Origin: Halocynthiibacter sp. SDUM655004
GTDB lineage: Bacteria > Pseudomonadota > Alphaproteobacteria > Rhodobacterales > Rhodobacteraceae
NCBI RefSeq assembly: GCF_026015885.1
Contig: NZ_JAPDUG010000001.1
Coordinates: 186,001-250,000 of the forward strand
DNA: 64,000 nt
Direction: 5' to 3'
The first letter of the stretch is position 1; every line of letters begins with the position of its first letter. Shown here one piece after another: positions 1 through 8,558 of this stretch. The notes below the pieces were generated by a model that made no database searches, was not told where the DNA came from, and saw nothing but the letters and a program-made list of their open reading frames with translations. A program made the translations under genes and the position numbers.

Positions 1-131
1 TCAAGCGAAGCGCGGCAGTCGTCACATAGTGACACATGCGAGGCAACAACCAACGCAAAAGGCTGTGGAAGTGTTCCTGCGGCATATGATGCGAGCAGGT
101 GGTCTGGTAAATGATGGGTAATCGCGGTCAT
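1..131 (-). CDS. chrR: ChrR-type zinc anti-sigma factor, N-terminal part (cut by window edge)
   Basis: Only the first 43 codons are in the window. The start ATG (129-131) overlaps the sigma-factor stop in an ATGA junction, so the two genes are translationally coupled. The visible part has His6/His7 and then His32-x3-Cys36-x2-Cys39, the HxxxCxxC zinc ligand pattern of the ChrR/ZAS anti-sigma domain. In Rhodobacter, ChrR holds RpoE inactive in the cytoplasm and releases it on singlet oxygen. The C-terminal cupin domain needed for that signal would lie outside the window, so its presence here is unknown. Confidence 0.85.
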   Translation of the reverse strand, partial: MTAITHHLPDHLLASYAAGTLPQPFALVVASHVSLCDDCRASL

Positions 132-700
132 GATCGCATCCCCTTTAACTCATGTCTTAGGCGCTCCAACCCCAGTCGGACGCGCGATTTGATTGTTCCA
201 AGCGGTAACCCCGTCTGGTTGCTGATCTCCTGGTGGGTCAGCTCACCGAGGTACACCCTCTCGATTATTTCCCGTTGGTCCGGTTTAAGCCGCTGAATGG
301 CTTCTCTGAGCTTGGTAGCTTCTTGTTCTAGTGCGAGCGACTGTGACGCATCTGGTTCCGGATCCGGCTCTTGCGTGAGCTCTTCCGGAATGGGGCGCCG
401 CTCCTTTCGGATCATGTCGATCATACGGTTGCGGGTGACCTGATAAACCCACGCAGAGACTTGCGCTCGGTTCGGGTCAAATTGATCTGCCTTACGCCAA
501 ACTGTCAGCATTACGTCTTGAACGATCTCTTCGGCTTGACCCGAAGATACTCCAGAACGCATGACAAAACCTTTCAGGCGTGCGGCGTAATGGTCAAACA
601 AAGCCCCGAATGCGGCTTTGTCGCGATTGTCGCGGACGGCAATCATCCACTGTGTTTCTTGTGATAGCGCGCTTTGCGTGTTCACGTCGGTCCTATCCAT
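128..700 (-). CDS. rpoE: ECF sigma factor, RpoE (ChrR-controlled) type
   Basis: A 190-residue sigma factor. Region 2 is at about residues 30-100, with NRMIDMIRKERRP at its end. Region 4 is at about 135-187, with the helix-turn-helix LTHQEISNQTGLPLGTIKSR. The frame stays open upstream to 880, but that extension runs across the promoter region, so the ATG at 700 is preferred; about 190 residues also fits this family. Pairing with chrR and with the divergent oxidoreductase operon matches the singlet-oxygen-response locus of Rhodobacter. A TGATCC-type promoter facing this gene (809-833) suggests autoregulation. Confidence 0.9.
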   Translation of the reverse strand: MDRTDVNTQSALSQETQWMIAVRDNRDKAAFGALFDHYAARLKGFVMRSGVSSGQAEEIVQDVMLTVWRKADQFDPNRAQVSAWVYQVTRNRMIDMIRKERRPIPEELTQEPDPEPDASQSLALEQEATKLREAIQRLKPDQREIIERVYLGELTHQEISNQTGLPLGTIKSRVRLGLERLRHELKGMRS

Positions 701-807
701 TTGCCAAGCGGGTATACCCGAACGCCTCACTGGTGGTGAGACATAGGTGCGCCGCCGTGGCTTGAGGGCTGTTTGTGTTTCTGCTTCTACAACTATCATA
801 CTTCCAA

Positions 808-833
808 TACGGGGCAGCAGAAAATTTGGATCA
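808..833 (-). promoter_or_regulatory. Candidate ECF promoter driving rpoE-chrR
   Basis: Read on the minus strand: TGATCC (833-828), 17 bases, then GTATTG. TGATCC is the -35 element known for RpoE/ChrR-type sigma factors; the downstream element is a weaker match than that of the divergent promoter. Its position 110-140 bases upstream of the rpoE start fits autoregulation. Confidence 0.5.
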
Positions 834-837
834 AAAA

Positions 838-866
838 TGATCCGAACTGTTTTTTTCGGCGTAATA
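838..866 (+). promoter_or_regulatory. Candidate ECF promoter for the oxidoreductase operon
   Basis: TGATCC (838-843), 17 bases, GTAATA (861-866), then 26 bases to the ATG at 893. This matches the general form of RpoE-dependent promoters in Rhodobacter. It mirrors the minus-strand copy at 828-833 with only four bases between the two -35 elements. Confidence 0.65.
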
Positions 867-892
867 TCAGTCAACAACAAGCTGGAGAGACC

Positions 893-2173
893 ATGTCATT
901 TGATATCCCTCACTCAGAACCAAAGCGCGTAGCCATTATAGGTGGAGGCATTTCAGGGCTTGCCGCAGCGTATCTACTCTCGACCCGCTGCTCGGTCACT
1001 CTATTTGAAGCGGGTCAGAAACTTGGCGGCCACGCACGAACGATTCATGCGGGCCGGAATGGTAATCAGCCTGTGGACACCGGTTTCATCGTATTCAACA
1101 AAGTGAATTACCCGCATCTGACGAAGATGTTTGAGCATTTGGATGTTCCGATCATCAAAAGTGATATGAGCTTTGGCGCGACGATTGATGATGGGCGGGT
1201 CGAGTACGGCTTGGCCACACTTGGTGCTCTCTTCGCTCAGAAGCGCAACCTTCTCCGCCCAGGTTTCGCGCGCATGATCCGTGACATCGGACATTTTAAC
1301 AGCCAAGCCGAGAAGCTCGCCACAGACGACAGCGCCACAATCGGCGAACTTATGGACGATCTTCGCGTTGGCGAGTGGTTCCGACGCTTTTATCTGTTGC
1401 CGCTTTGCGGTGCGATCTGGTCCACGCCGCCCTCCAAAATTCGCGACTTTCCAGCGCACACGCTTGTACAGTTTTTCCGCAATCACGCGCTTTTGTCGGC
1501 GACGGGACAACATCAGTGGTGGACCGTAAAGGGCGGAAGCCGAGAATATGTGTCACGCTTGGAACATTACCTGCGCGCGCGCGGTGTTGCCCTGCGTACG
1601 GGTACTCCTGTCTCAAATGTTGTGCGGAAAGAAGGGGGCGTAACAATTCAAACCTCGGCTCAAGCACCTGAACAGTTTGATGAGGTGATCTTTGCATGCC
1701 ATTCAGATCAAGCGCTAAAGCTCCTGCAGAATCCAACACCAGATGAAATCGCTGCACTTTCTGCAATTCGCTTTCAGGACAATGAAGTCATCCTGCATCG
1801 TGATGAAACACAAATGCCGTTGCGCCGTTCTGTTTGGTCAAGCTGGGTTTATCGCGCCAATTCAACAAAAGACGAGCCGAAAATCGGTGTGACCTATTGG
1901 ATGAACCGGCTTCAAGCCATTCCCGAAAATGATCCTCTTTTCGTGTCGCTTAACCCGCTTAAGCCCGTACCGGACGAGCTGATTTATGACCAAAAAACAT
2001 TTCGGCACCCTGTTTTCGATGGGGCCGCTCTAAAGGCCCAGCATGCGTTGAAAAGCATACAGGGGCAAAACCGAACTTGGTTTGCAGGGGCGTATACACG
2101 TCACGGATTTCACGAGGATGGTTTTGCAAGTGCCGTACGGATTGCCGACGCAATGGAGATGCAGACAGCATGA
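893..2173 (+). CDS. FAD-dependent oxidoreductase (amine oxidase / flavin-containing family)
   Basis: A 426-residue protein with an N-terminal dinucleotide-binding motif (VAIIGGGISGLAAAYLL, GxGxxG at residues 17-22) and a second conserved block VDTGFIVFN; these place it in the NAD(P)-binding Rossmann/amine-oxidase superfamily (COG2907-like). The ATG at 893 has a GGAGAGA ribosome site and follows the ECF promoter; the in-frame extension to 773 would cover the promoter. A homologue next to rpoE-chrR in Rhodobacter sphaeroides belongs to the RpoE regulon and has been linked to fatty-acid modification; that role here is inference. First gene of a four-gene operon with overlapping junctions. Confidence 0.85.
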   Translation: MSFDIPHSEPKRVAIIGGGISGLAAAYLLSTRCSVTLFEAGQKLGGHARTIHAGRNGNQPVDTGFIVFNKVNYPHLTKMFEHLDVPIIKSDMSFGATIDDGRVEYGLATLGALFAQKRNLLRPGFARMIRDIGHFNSQAEKLATDDSATIGELMDDLRVGEWFRRFYLLPLCGAIWSTPPSKIRDFPAHTLVQFFRNHALLSATGQHQWWTVKGGSREYVSRLEHYLRARGVALRTGTPVSNVVRKEGGVTIQTSAQAPEQFDEVIFACHSDQALKLLQNPTPDEIAALSAIRFQDNEVILHRDETQMPLRRSVWSSWVYRANSTKDEPKIGVTYWMNRLQAIPENDPLFVSLNPLKPVPDELIYDQKTFRHPVFDGAALKAQHALKSIQGQNRTWFAGAYTRHGFHEDGFASAVRIADAMEMQTA

Positions 2174-2928
2174 CCTCCGCTGTTGAACATATTCGTGGTG
2201 TAACCCATCATATTCGGCGCGGCGATGTTCAGCATCGCTTCCGCTATGGTGTTGACTACGTCTTGCTTGACGCCGAAGCGAAGAATGCAGCGCCAAGCCT
2301 GTTCTCGCGGAATAGGTTCAACCTGCTTTCGGTCAATGACCGGAGCCACGGTGGCAAAATTGCAAATGGTGACGGAGCAAAGTGGGTCAGGAGGGTGTTG
2401 GCCGAGAACGAGATAGAAGCAGCCGACACCAAGATCCTTTTGCTCACTCAACCAAGCTTTCTTGGTTATGTCTTTAACCCAGTCAGTTTTTGGCTGGTGA
2501 TGCGCGAAGATGCGTTGATTGTAGTGATTGCCGAAGTCTCAACACCTTTCGGTGATCGGCACTCCTATCTGTGCTTCAATGAAGGGTTAACACCGATAAC
2601 AACGAATGACCGGATTAAACGTCAGAAGAAACTGCATGTTTCACCCTATCAACTTGTTGAGGGGGAGTATGAATTCGGCTTCGATATTCGGCCGGATCAA
2701 ATTTCGATACGGATCATTCATACGCGCGGAAATGAAGGATTGGTTGCGACTTTGTCGGGTGGACGCGGGCCACTTACGAACACTGGCATATTGAGTGCGA
2801 TTGTTCGGCGACCGCTTGGCGCCGCGCGAACGGTTGCCCTGATTTATTGGCAGGCGCTGAGGCTAAAGCTCAAAGGTGCAACCTATCGAACGCGGCCCGC
2901 GCCACCCGAAACCGAGGTATCCAAATGA
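2170..2928 (+). CDS. DUF1365 family protein
   Basis: 252 residues. Starts at an ATGA overlap with the preceding stop. Near residue 85-115 it has LTQPSFLGYVFNPVSFW, the hallmark stretch of DUF1365 proteins, followed by VVIAEVSTPFGDRHSYL. No signal peptide. Proteins of this family almost always sit beside an FAD amine-oxidase-like gene and often a cyclopropane-fatty-acid-synthase-like gene, pointing to lipid chemistry, but the biochemical role is not settled. The cyclopropane synthase is not next to it here. Confidence 0.85.
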   Translation: MTSAVEHIRGVTHHIRRGDVQHRFRYGVDYVLLDAEAKNAAPSLFSRNRFNLLSVNDRSHGGKIANGDGAKWVRRVLAENEIEAADTKILLLTQPSFLGYVFNPVSFWLVMREDALIVVIAEVSTPFGDRHSYLCFNEGLTPITTNDRIKRQKKLHVSPYQLVEGEYEFGFDIRPDQISIRIIHTRGNEGLVATLSGGRGPLTNTGILSAIVRRPLGAARTVALIYWQALRLKLKGATYRTRPAPPETEVSK

Positions 2929-3476
2929 CCACCATATCTTTACTCCTCTTTGGGGCATTGCTCTTCGTGCTGCTTTCGTCCGGCTTTAAGCGCCAGAAAC
3001 TTGAACAGTATGCTAAAAGCGGTCCCCGTTTTGATGTAAGCGAAGTTTTTGATGGAGCTGTTCTCTGTGAGGGTGTGATCTATGGCCCGATGGGGTCTGT
3101 GACCTCTCGGTTCGTTGCCACCATGGATGGAAAGTGGTCGAAGGACGCTGGCAACATTCATGAAGTATTCACCTATGCAAACGGCGAAGAGCAGTCGCGA
3201 AACTGGCGTATCACGGTGAAAGAGAACGGCCATTTCGAAGCGACTGCAGATGATATTGTTGGCGTTGCGAAGGGGCGGCAACTTGGTTCTGCTGCGCGCC
3301 TTACATATCGCTTGCGGCTTCCTGAGTCCGCTGGGGGGCACGTTCTTTCGGTCACAGATTGGATGTACCAACTCGACAACGGGACGATTATCAATCGATC
3401 CGAAATGAGGAAGTTTGGTTTCAAGGTCGCTGAACTCGTTGCAACGATGCGCCCTCTTGGAGCTTCCGATGTTTAG
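2925..3476 (+). CDS. DUF3833 family protein, membrane-anchored
   Basis: 183 residues beginning with a hydrophobic segment (TTISLLLFGALLFVLLSS, residues 2-19) that is either a membrane anchor or an uncleaved signal. The remainder contains FDVSEVFDGAVLCEGVIYGP and VTDWMYQLDNGTIINRSEM, typical of DUF3833. Its ATG overlaps the DUF1365 stop (ATGA). Co-occurrence with an SDR and an FAD oxidoreductase suggests a role in the same envelope or lipid response; the function is unknown. Confidence 0.8.
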   Translation: MTTISLLLFGALLFVLLSSGFKRQKLEQYAKSGPRFDVSEVFDGAVLCEGVIYGPMGSVTSRFVATMDGKWSKDAGNIHEVFTYANGEEQSRNWRITVKENGHFEATADDIVGVAKGRQLGSAARLTYRLRLPESAGGHVLSVTDWMYQLDNGTIINRSEMRKFGFKVAELVATMRPLGASDV

Positions 3477-4194
3477 CGGAAAAACCTATTGGATTGTTGG
3501 TGCCTCCGAAGGTCTTGGCCGTGCGCTTGCAAAAAGCTTAAGCAATGAAGGCGCGAAGCTTGTGGTGTCGGCCCGCTCCGAGGAACGCCTGAAAAGTCTT
3601 GCGGATAAACTGCCAAACGCTCGCTGTGTTGTCATGGACGTTTGTGACAAGAGCTCGGTGGAAGTGGCGTCCCAGCAAGTTGGTGAAATTGATGGGCTTA
3701 TCTATTGTGCTGGAGCATATGATCCGATTGGGGCTCTTGATTGGCAAAACGATAAGGTTTTGCGAATGGCGGATGTCAACTTTCAAGGCGCGCTTCGCGT
3801 GCTTGGTGAGGTGATGCCGAGCTTCAGCGCGCGCAAGTCGGGGCATATTGTCCTGATTGGTTCGCTCGCGGGTTTTAGCGGATTGCCACAGGCCGTTGGA
3901 TATGGCGCGAGCAAATCTGCATTGATGCATCTTGCAGAGAACATCAAAGCAGATGTCGCTCGTACAGATATTCAAGTTCAAGTTGTAAATCCGGGTTTCA
4001 TAAAAACGCGACTTACGGATAAGAACGATTTTGACATGCCCTCGATCATGGAACCAGACCAAGCAGCGACCGCCGTCGTTAACGCGATGAAATCTGGACG
4101 CTTCTCAACAAGCTTTCCGCGTCCGTTTTCATGGATATTTAAGCTTTCGCGCTTTGTGCCGCTGTCGCTGTTTCATCGTATAGTTGTGCGATGA
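3469..4194 (+). CDS. Short-chain dehydrogenase/reductase
   Basis: 241 residues with the classical SDR pattern: cofactor motif GASEGLGRALA (residues 10-20), an NAG-like CAGAYD block, catalytic Ser in IGSLAGFSG and the YGASK catalytic Tyr/Lys. The ATG at 3469 overlaps the upstream gene by eight bases; the ORF is open farther upstream but only inside the preceding gene. Last gene of the presumed RpoE-driven operon. Substrate unknown. Confidence 0.88.
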   Translation: MFSGKTYWIVGASEGLGRALAKSLSNEGAKLVVSARSEERLKSLADKLPNARCVVMDVCDKSSVEVASQQVGEIDGLIYCAGAYDPIGALDWQNDKVLRMADVNFQGALRVLGEVMPSFSARKSGHIVLIGSLAGFSGLPQAVGYGASKSALMHLAENIKADVARTDIQVQVVNPGFIKTRLTDKNDFDMPSIMEPDQAATAVVNAMKSGRFSTSFPRPFSWIFKLSRFVPLSLFHRIVVR

Positions 4195-4276
4195 TTGCGG
4201 ATTTGTTCATATTTTCGCGACTATTCGGTATTATTTGAGACATTTTTGCATCCCAAGACCAGTTGGCTAAAATTTT

Positions 4277-4295
4277 ACTCGACTTTAAGTTGAGT
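4277..4295. repeat. Imperfect palindrome upstream of the polysaccharide operon
   Basis: ACTCGACTT-T-AAGTTGAGT, two 9-base arms with one G/T mismatch around a central base. It lies 72 bases before the GTG start of the first polysaccharide gene, in the 172-base gap after the SDR gene. It could be a dimeric regulator's operator; no known regulator box is recognised. Confidence 0.4.
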
Positions 4296-4366
4296 GGTTC
4301 CTAACACTTATACGCAGTTATGCGATACTGCAGGGTGGCGGTGTCTGACCTTTGGGAGGTTTGACT

Positions 4367-5056
4367 GTGAAAGACGTGTCTTTTGACGCGGAAATGAACA
4401 ACCTAAGCGTGTGTTATGAGTTTCCTGCGCCTCGTTCTGGCGGGTTCTATCAGAAACGGTTAAAGCGTCTATTCGATCTCATAATGGTCGTGTTCTTGCT
4501 GCCGATTGTTGCCCCGCTCGTTTTTCTGTTTTGGCTATTGATCCAATTTGGTGGCGGCAAGGGTATTTACCGTCAGGACCGTGTTGGACGGGGTGGCAAA
4601 CCCTTCTCGTGCCTTAAACTGCGAACAATGGTTTGTAACGCCGAGCAGACATTAGAGGATTTGTGCAAGAATGACGCTCAAATCGCCGCAGAGTGGGCCA
4701 AGAACCAAAAGCTGGCCAATGATCCGCGAATTACCAAACTTGGCCGTTTCCTACGGGCGACGAGTTTGGATGAACTCCCACAGATCTGGAACGTGCTCAA
4801 AGGTGACATGAGCTTCGTTGGGCCGCGCCCGATTATGACCGGGCAAAATCAAGCCTACAAAGCCGCTGGCGGTCGCGCGTATTACACTATGCGCCCTGGT
4901 ATTACGGGTCTTTGGCAGGTTGCAGGTCGAGGAACGACATCATTCGCAGACCGCGCGGCTTTTGATGAAATCTATTCGGAGCGAATTAGTTTTGTCGGCG
5001 ACCTTAAACTCATTCTTAACACAGTTAATGTCATTTTCGAGCAAACGGGGCATTGA
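4367..5056 (+). CDS. Undecaprenyl-phosphate sugar phosphotransferase (ExoY/WbaP C-terminal type)
   Basis: 229 residues. Initiates polysaccharide repeat-unit assembly by moving a sugar phosphate to undecaprenyl phosphate at the inner membrane. One hydrophobic segment (LFDLIMVVFLLPIVAPLVFL) is followed by the bacterial sugar transferase signature: CLKLRTMV, TSLDELPQIWNVLKGDMSFV, GPRPIM and RPGITGLWQVAGR. The start chosen is GTG at 4367 because a GGGAGGT ribosome site (4354-4360) lies six bases before it. This is the short, single-domain form without the N-terminal membrane bundle of WbaP. First gene of the plus-strand locus. Confidence 0.9.
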   Translation: MKDVSFDAEMNNLSVCYEFPAPRSGGFYQKRLKRLFDLIMVVFLLPIVAPLVFLFWLLIQFGGGKGIYRQDRVGRGGKPFSCLKLRTMVCNAEQTLEDLCKNDAQIAAEWAKNQKLANDPRITKLGRFLRATSLDELPQIWNVLKGDMSFVGPRPIMTGQNQAYKAAGGRAYYTMRPGITGLWQVAGRGTTSFADRAAFDEIYSERISFVGDLKLILNTVNVIFEQTGH

Positions 5057-5174
5057 TGTTTAGGTTATCGATGGCTGATTCAACTCGAACTCCTAGCGCT
5101 GTTGGTAGCGTTTGGTCGAGTGATTTTTGCTCGCGTCCCGTTGTCATCAGTATCCTAGAACGGGGCATTAACGA

Positions 5175-5738
5175 ATGAAGATTGAGGAAACTCCACTCGA
5201 CGGCGCGTTGGTCATTACGCCTGACCGTTTCCAAGACCAACGCGGGTTCTTTTCAGAGACATACGTAAAGAAGAATGTCGAGGAGGCTCTCGGCGGCGTC
5301 GAGTTTGTGCAAGACAACCATTCCTATTCCAAAAGCGCGGGAACCCTGCGCGGCCTTCACTATCAAGAGCCCCCGTTTGATCAGGCGAAGCTGGTTCGTT
5401 GTACGCGTGGTTCGATCTTTGATGTGGCGGTCGATTTTAGGCAGGGATCAATAACATATGGAGAGTGGTATGCCGAGGAACTGAGTGCAGAGAATGGTAA
5501 GCAACTCTTTGTACCACAGGGTTTTTTGCATGGCTTCCTGACGTTGGAAGATGACACTGAAGTTCTCTACAAGTGCAGTAACTATTACGCGCCGAGTCAT
5601 GATCGGACTATCGCGTGGGATAGCGCGAATATTCTTTGGCCGATTGAAGGCCAACAGCCGATTATCTCTGAAAAAGACGCCGCTGCGCCAGCATTTCAAA
5701 CTGTCGATTGTCCGTTTAGTTTGGAGGCCTGCGCATGA
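5175..5738 (+). CDS. rfbC: dTDP-4-dehydrorhamnose 3,5-epimerase
   Basis: 187 residues, the usual length. Catalyses the double epimerisation step of dTDP-L-rhamnose synthesis. RmlC-cupin motifs are present: GFFSETY, the catalytic His in LRGLHYQ, then [18 protein letters not shown] and [10 protein letters not shown]. First of four rhamnose genes in the order C-B-D-A, each overlapping the next by four bases (ATGA). Confidence 0.95.
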   Translation: MKIEETPLDGALVITPDRFQDQRGFFSETYVKKNVEEALGGVEFVQDNHSYSKSAGTLRGLHYQEPPFDQAKLVRCTRGSIFDVAVDFRQGSITYGEWYAEELSAENGKQLFVPQGFLHGFLTLEDDTEVLYKCSNYYAPSHDRTIAWDSANILWPIEGQQPIISEKDAAAPAFQTVDCPFSLEACA

Positions 5739-6775
5739 AGCTTCTTGTTACAGGCGGAGCGGGTTTTATCGGGTCAGCAGTTGTGAAGCTCGCTCTCAAA
5801 CGAGGCTACGAGGTCGTCAACCTAGATGCGCTCACATACGCGTCATGCCTCAGAAGCCTTAGCGATGTCTCGGATCATCCTGCCTATAGCTTTGAGAAAG
5901 CGGATATTCGAGACAGATCAAAACTTGATCAAATCTTTGCAAAACATAAGCCGGATGCCGTTATGCATCTTGCCGCAGAAAGCCACGTGGACCGGTCCAT
6001 TGATGGCCCAAGCGCGTTCATCGAAACCAATATCGTTGGTACGTTTAATTTGCTGGAAGCGTCAAAATCGTATTGGCAGGTATCAGGTCAACCGAAAAAC
6101 TTCAGGTTTCACCATGTGTCGACCGACGAGGTTTTCGGAACCCTCGGAGAAACGGGTATGTTCACTGAAACAACTCCGTACGCCCCAAACAGCCCATATT
6201 CCGCGTCCAAAGCTGCCAGCGATCATCTCGTTCGGGCTTGGGCGGAGACTTACGGTTTGCCAGTGGTGCTCAGCAATTGTTCAAATAATTACGGCCCACG
6301 GCAATTCCCTGAAAAATTGGTTCCGGTAGTTATCCTTAATGCGCTCGCCGGCAAGGAAATTCCGATCTACGGCAATGGCGCAAACATTCGTGACTGGCTC
6401 TTTGTCGAAGACCACGCGGATGCGCTCCTACACGTTCTTGAGAGAAGTGCGCTTTCTGAGAGCTACAACATCGGTGGCGAAAACGAAGCGACGAATCTTC
6501 AGATCGTTAACCTAATTTGCGCTGTGTTGGATGATCTGCGCCCCGCGCAAGAGCCGTATAAAGAGCAAATACGTTTTGTCAGGGACAGGCCTGGTCACGA
6601 TCTAAGATACGCGATTGACCCGCAAAAAATTCGCAATGAGCTTGGATGGCGGCCTTCGGTAACGCTCGAACAAGGCATGCGCAGAACAGTCGAGTGGTAT
6701 CTGAACAATCAAGATTGGTGGGCACCCCTATTGATGCGAGACGGCGCCGGAGAGCGGCTGGGAGTGTCCGCATGA
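5735..6775 (+). CDS. rfbB: dTDP-glucose 4,6-dehydratase
   Basis: 346 residues. Converts dTDP-glucose to dTDP-4-keto-6-deoxyglucose using bound NAD. Extended-SDR features: [11 protein letters not shown] at the N-terminus, [22 protein letters not shown] with the catalytic Thr-Asp-Glu, and the YSASKA Tyr/Lys pair; [15 protein letters not shown] is the family signature. Overlaps rfbC and rfbD by ATGA junctions. Confidence 0.95.
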   Translation: MKLLVTGGAGFIGSAVVKLALKRGYEVVNLDALTYASCLRSLSDVSDHPAYSFEKADIRDRSKLDQIFAKHKPDAVMHLAAESHVDRSIDGPSAFIETNIVGTFNLLEASKSYWQVSGQPKNFRFHHVSTDEVFGTLGETGMFTETTPYAPNSPYSASKAASDHLVRAWAETYGLPVVLSNCSNNYGPRQFPEKLVPVVILNALAGKEIPIYGNGANIRDWLFVEDHADALLHVLERSALSESYNIGGENEATNLQIVNLICAVLDDLRPAQEPYKEQIRFVRDRPGHDLRYAIDPQKIRNELGWRPSVTLEQGMRRTVEWYLNNQDWWAPLLMRDGAGERLGVSA

Positions 6776-7617
6776 TCTTGGTTTTTGGTAAAAACGGTCA
6801 AGTGGCGCGAGAGCTTAACAAATTCGACAAAGCGCATTGCATTGGTAGAGATGAAGTCAATCTTGAGCGGCCGGAAGAGAGCGAACAAATAATCCGGCAA
6901 TTGCGCCCTCTCGCAGTCATCAATGCTGCGGCCTACACCAATGTGGATACGGCCGAAACAGAGCAGAAAAAAGCGGCTTTGATTAACTCTGACGCTCCGA
7001 GAATTATGGCCAAAACCTGTTCCTCTCTCAGTATCCCCTTTGTACACATTTCGACTGACTACGTGTTTAGCGGCGAAGGCCATCTGCCGTGGCGGCCAGA
7101 GGATGAAACTGATCCGATAAACGCCTACGGGCGGTCAAAGCGCGAAGGAGAGTTGGGTGTTCTCAATGCTGGAGGTCGGTCAGCGGTTTTGAGAACCAGT
7201 TGGGTGTTTTCAAGCTACGGGACAAATTTCGTCAAAACTATGCTTCGCCTCGGGGAAGAGCGCGAGGAAGTTCAAGTCGTAGCCGATCAGTTCGGCGGGC
7301 CAACGTCGGCCGCTGAAATCGCTAAAATATGCATGCAACTGGTTGCGCATTTAGAGGCCGATGCCAGCGCTGCAGGTATCTACCATTTTGCCGGTGCTCC
7401 AACAACAAGTTGGGCAGGATTTGCCGAAGCGATATTCGCAAAAGCACATATCGATTGCATGGTTACCGAGGTTCAATCGCGAGACTATCCTACCGTTGCT
7501 AAACGCCCCTTAAATTCACGTCTTTGCTGCGAAAAACTCTCTGGTTTCGGAGTTGCACAACCAGACTGGCGCGATGGTTTGACACAAGTAATTGACGAAA
7601 TGGGAGCCTCTGCATGA
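6772..7617 (+). CDS. rfbD: dTDP-4-dehydrorhamnose reductase
   Basis: 281 residues. NADPH-dependent last step to dTDP-L-rhamnose. Contains the short cofactor motif [25 protein letters not shown], the catalytic STDYVFSG and YGRSKREGE motifs. The ATG at 6772 overlaps the rfbB stop; an in-frame start at 6646 would lie deep inside rfbB and is rejected. Confidence 0.94.
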   Translation: MILVFGKNGQVARELNKFDKAHCIGRDEVNLERPEESEQIIRQLRPLAVINAAAYTNVDTAETEQKKAALINSDAPRIMAKTCSSLSIPFVHISTDYVFSGEGHLPWRPEDETDPINAYGRSKREGELGVLNAGGRSAVLRTSWVFSSYGTNFVKTMLRLGEEREEVQVVADQFGGPTSAAEIAKICMQLVAHLEADASAAGIYHFAGAPTTSWAGFAEAIFAKAHIDCMVTEVQSRDYPTVAKRPLNSRLCCEKLSGFGVAQPDWRDGLTQVIDEMGASA

Positions 7618-8558
7618 CACAGAAAAACAGAAAAGGCATCATTCTCGCGGGCGGTTCGGGAACGCGACTATATCCTATCACCATGGGCGTTTCGAAGCAG
7701 TTACTTCCAGTCTACGACAAACCTATGATTTATTACCCGCTTTCAGTCTTGATGCTTGCGGGAATTCGAGAAATAGCAGTCATAACAACGCCACGTGATC
7801 AGGCGCAGTTTAAAGAAGTTCTCGGCGATGGGAGCCAGTGGGGAATTGAGCTTGAATATATCGTTCAAGCTTCACCGGATGGTCTCGCCCAAGCTTTCAT
7901 CCTCGCCGATGAGTTTCTTGATGGCGCGCCGTCCGCGCTCATTTTGGGTGACAATATTTTCTTCGGTCATGGGTTGCCGACACAGTTAAAAGCGGCAAAT
8001 TCCCAAAGCGCCGGTGGAACGGTGTTCGGGTACCATGTTTCAGATCCCGAACGATACGGAGTTGTTGCTTTTGATGACCGCGGAAAGGCGCTAGAGATCA
8101 TTGAGAAGCCAACGGTGCCCCCATCGAACTATGCGGTAACGGGCCTATATTTCCTTGATGAAAAAGCGCCTCAACTCGCAAGAGAGGTGCGGCCATCGGA
8201 GCGCGGCGAGCTCGAAATTACGTCCTTGCTCGAGATGTATTTGCATGCCGGTGAACTCGATGTTCGAACAATGGGCCGTGGGTATGCATGGCTCGACACG
8301 GGTACGCACAGCAGCCTTTTGGACGCGGGGAACTTGGTTCGGACTCTAGAGGCACGGCAGGGCATGTTAACCGGAAGCCCTGACGAAATTGCATTTGAAT
8401 CCGGTTGGATTGACGGCGAAGGGCTAAAGGAGAGAGCCACTCTTTTTTCAAAGACAAACTACGGAAATTATCTGGCCTCTCTGTGTATCGATGGCGTTAA
8501 CTTTCCTGAAACTCAATGCGCGCAACCTGTCATGGCGGAAGTGCCGAGGCTCATATGA
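7614..8558 (+). CDS. rfbA: Glucose-1-phosphate thymidylyltransferase
   Basis: 314 residues, slightly longer than the usual 290-300. First enzyme of the dTDP-rhamnose path: dTTP plus glucose-1-phosphate gives dTDP-glucose. The nucleotide-binding signature GGSGTRLYPITMGVSKQLLP is followed by VYDKPMIYYPLS, LGDNIFFGHGL and EKPTVPPSNYAVTGLYF. Overlaps both neighbours by four bases. Confidence 0.95.
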   Translation: MTQKNRKGIILAGGSGTRLYPITMGVSKQLLPVYDKPMIYYPLSVLMLAGIREIAVITTPRDQAQFKEVLGDGSQWGIELEYIVQASPDGLAQAFILADEFLDGAPSALILGDNIFFGHGLPTQLKAANSQSAGGTVFGYHVSDPERYGVVAFDDRGKALEIIEKPTVPPSNYAVTGLYFLDEKAPQLAREVRPSERGELEITSLLEMYLHAGELDVRTMGRGYAWLDTGTHSSLLDAGNLVRTLEARQGMLTGSPDEIAFESGWIDGEGLKERATLFSKTNYGNYLASLCIDGVNFPETQCAQPVMAEVPRLI

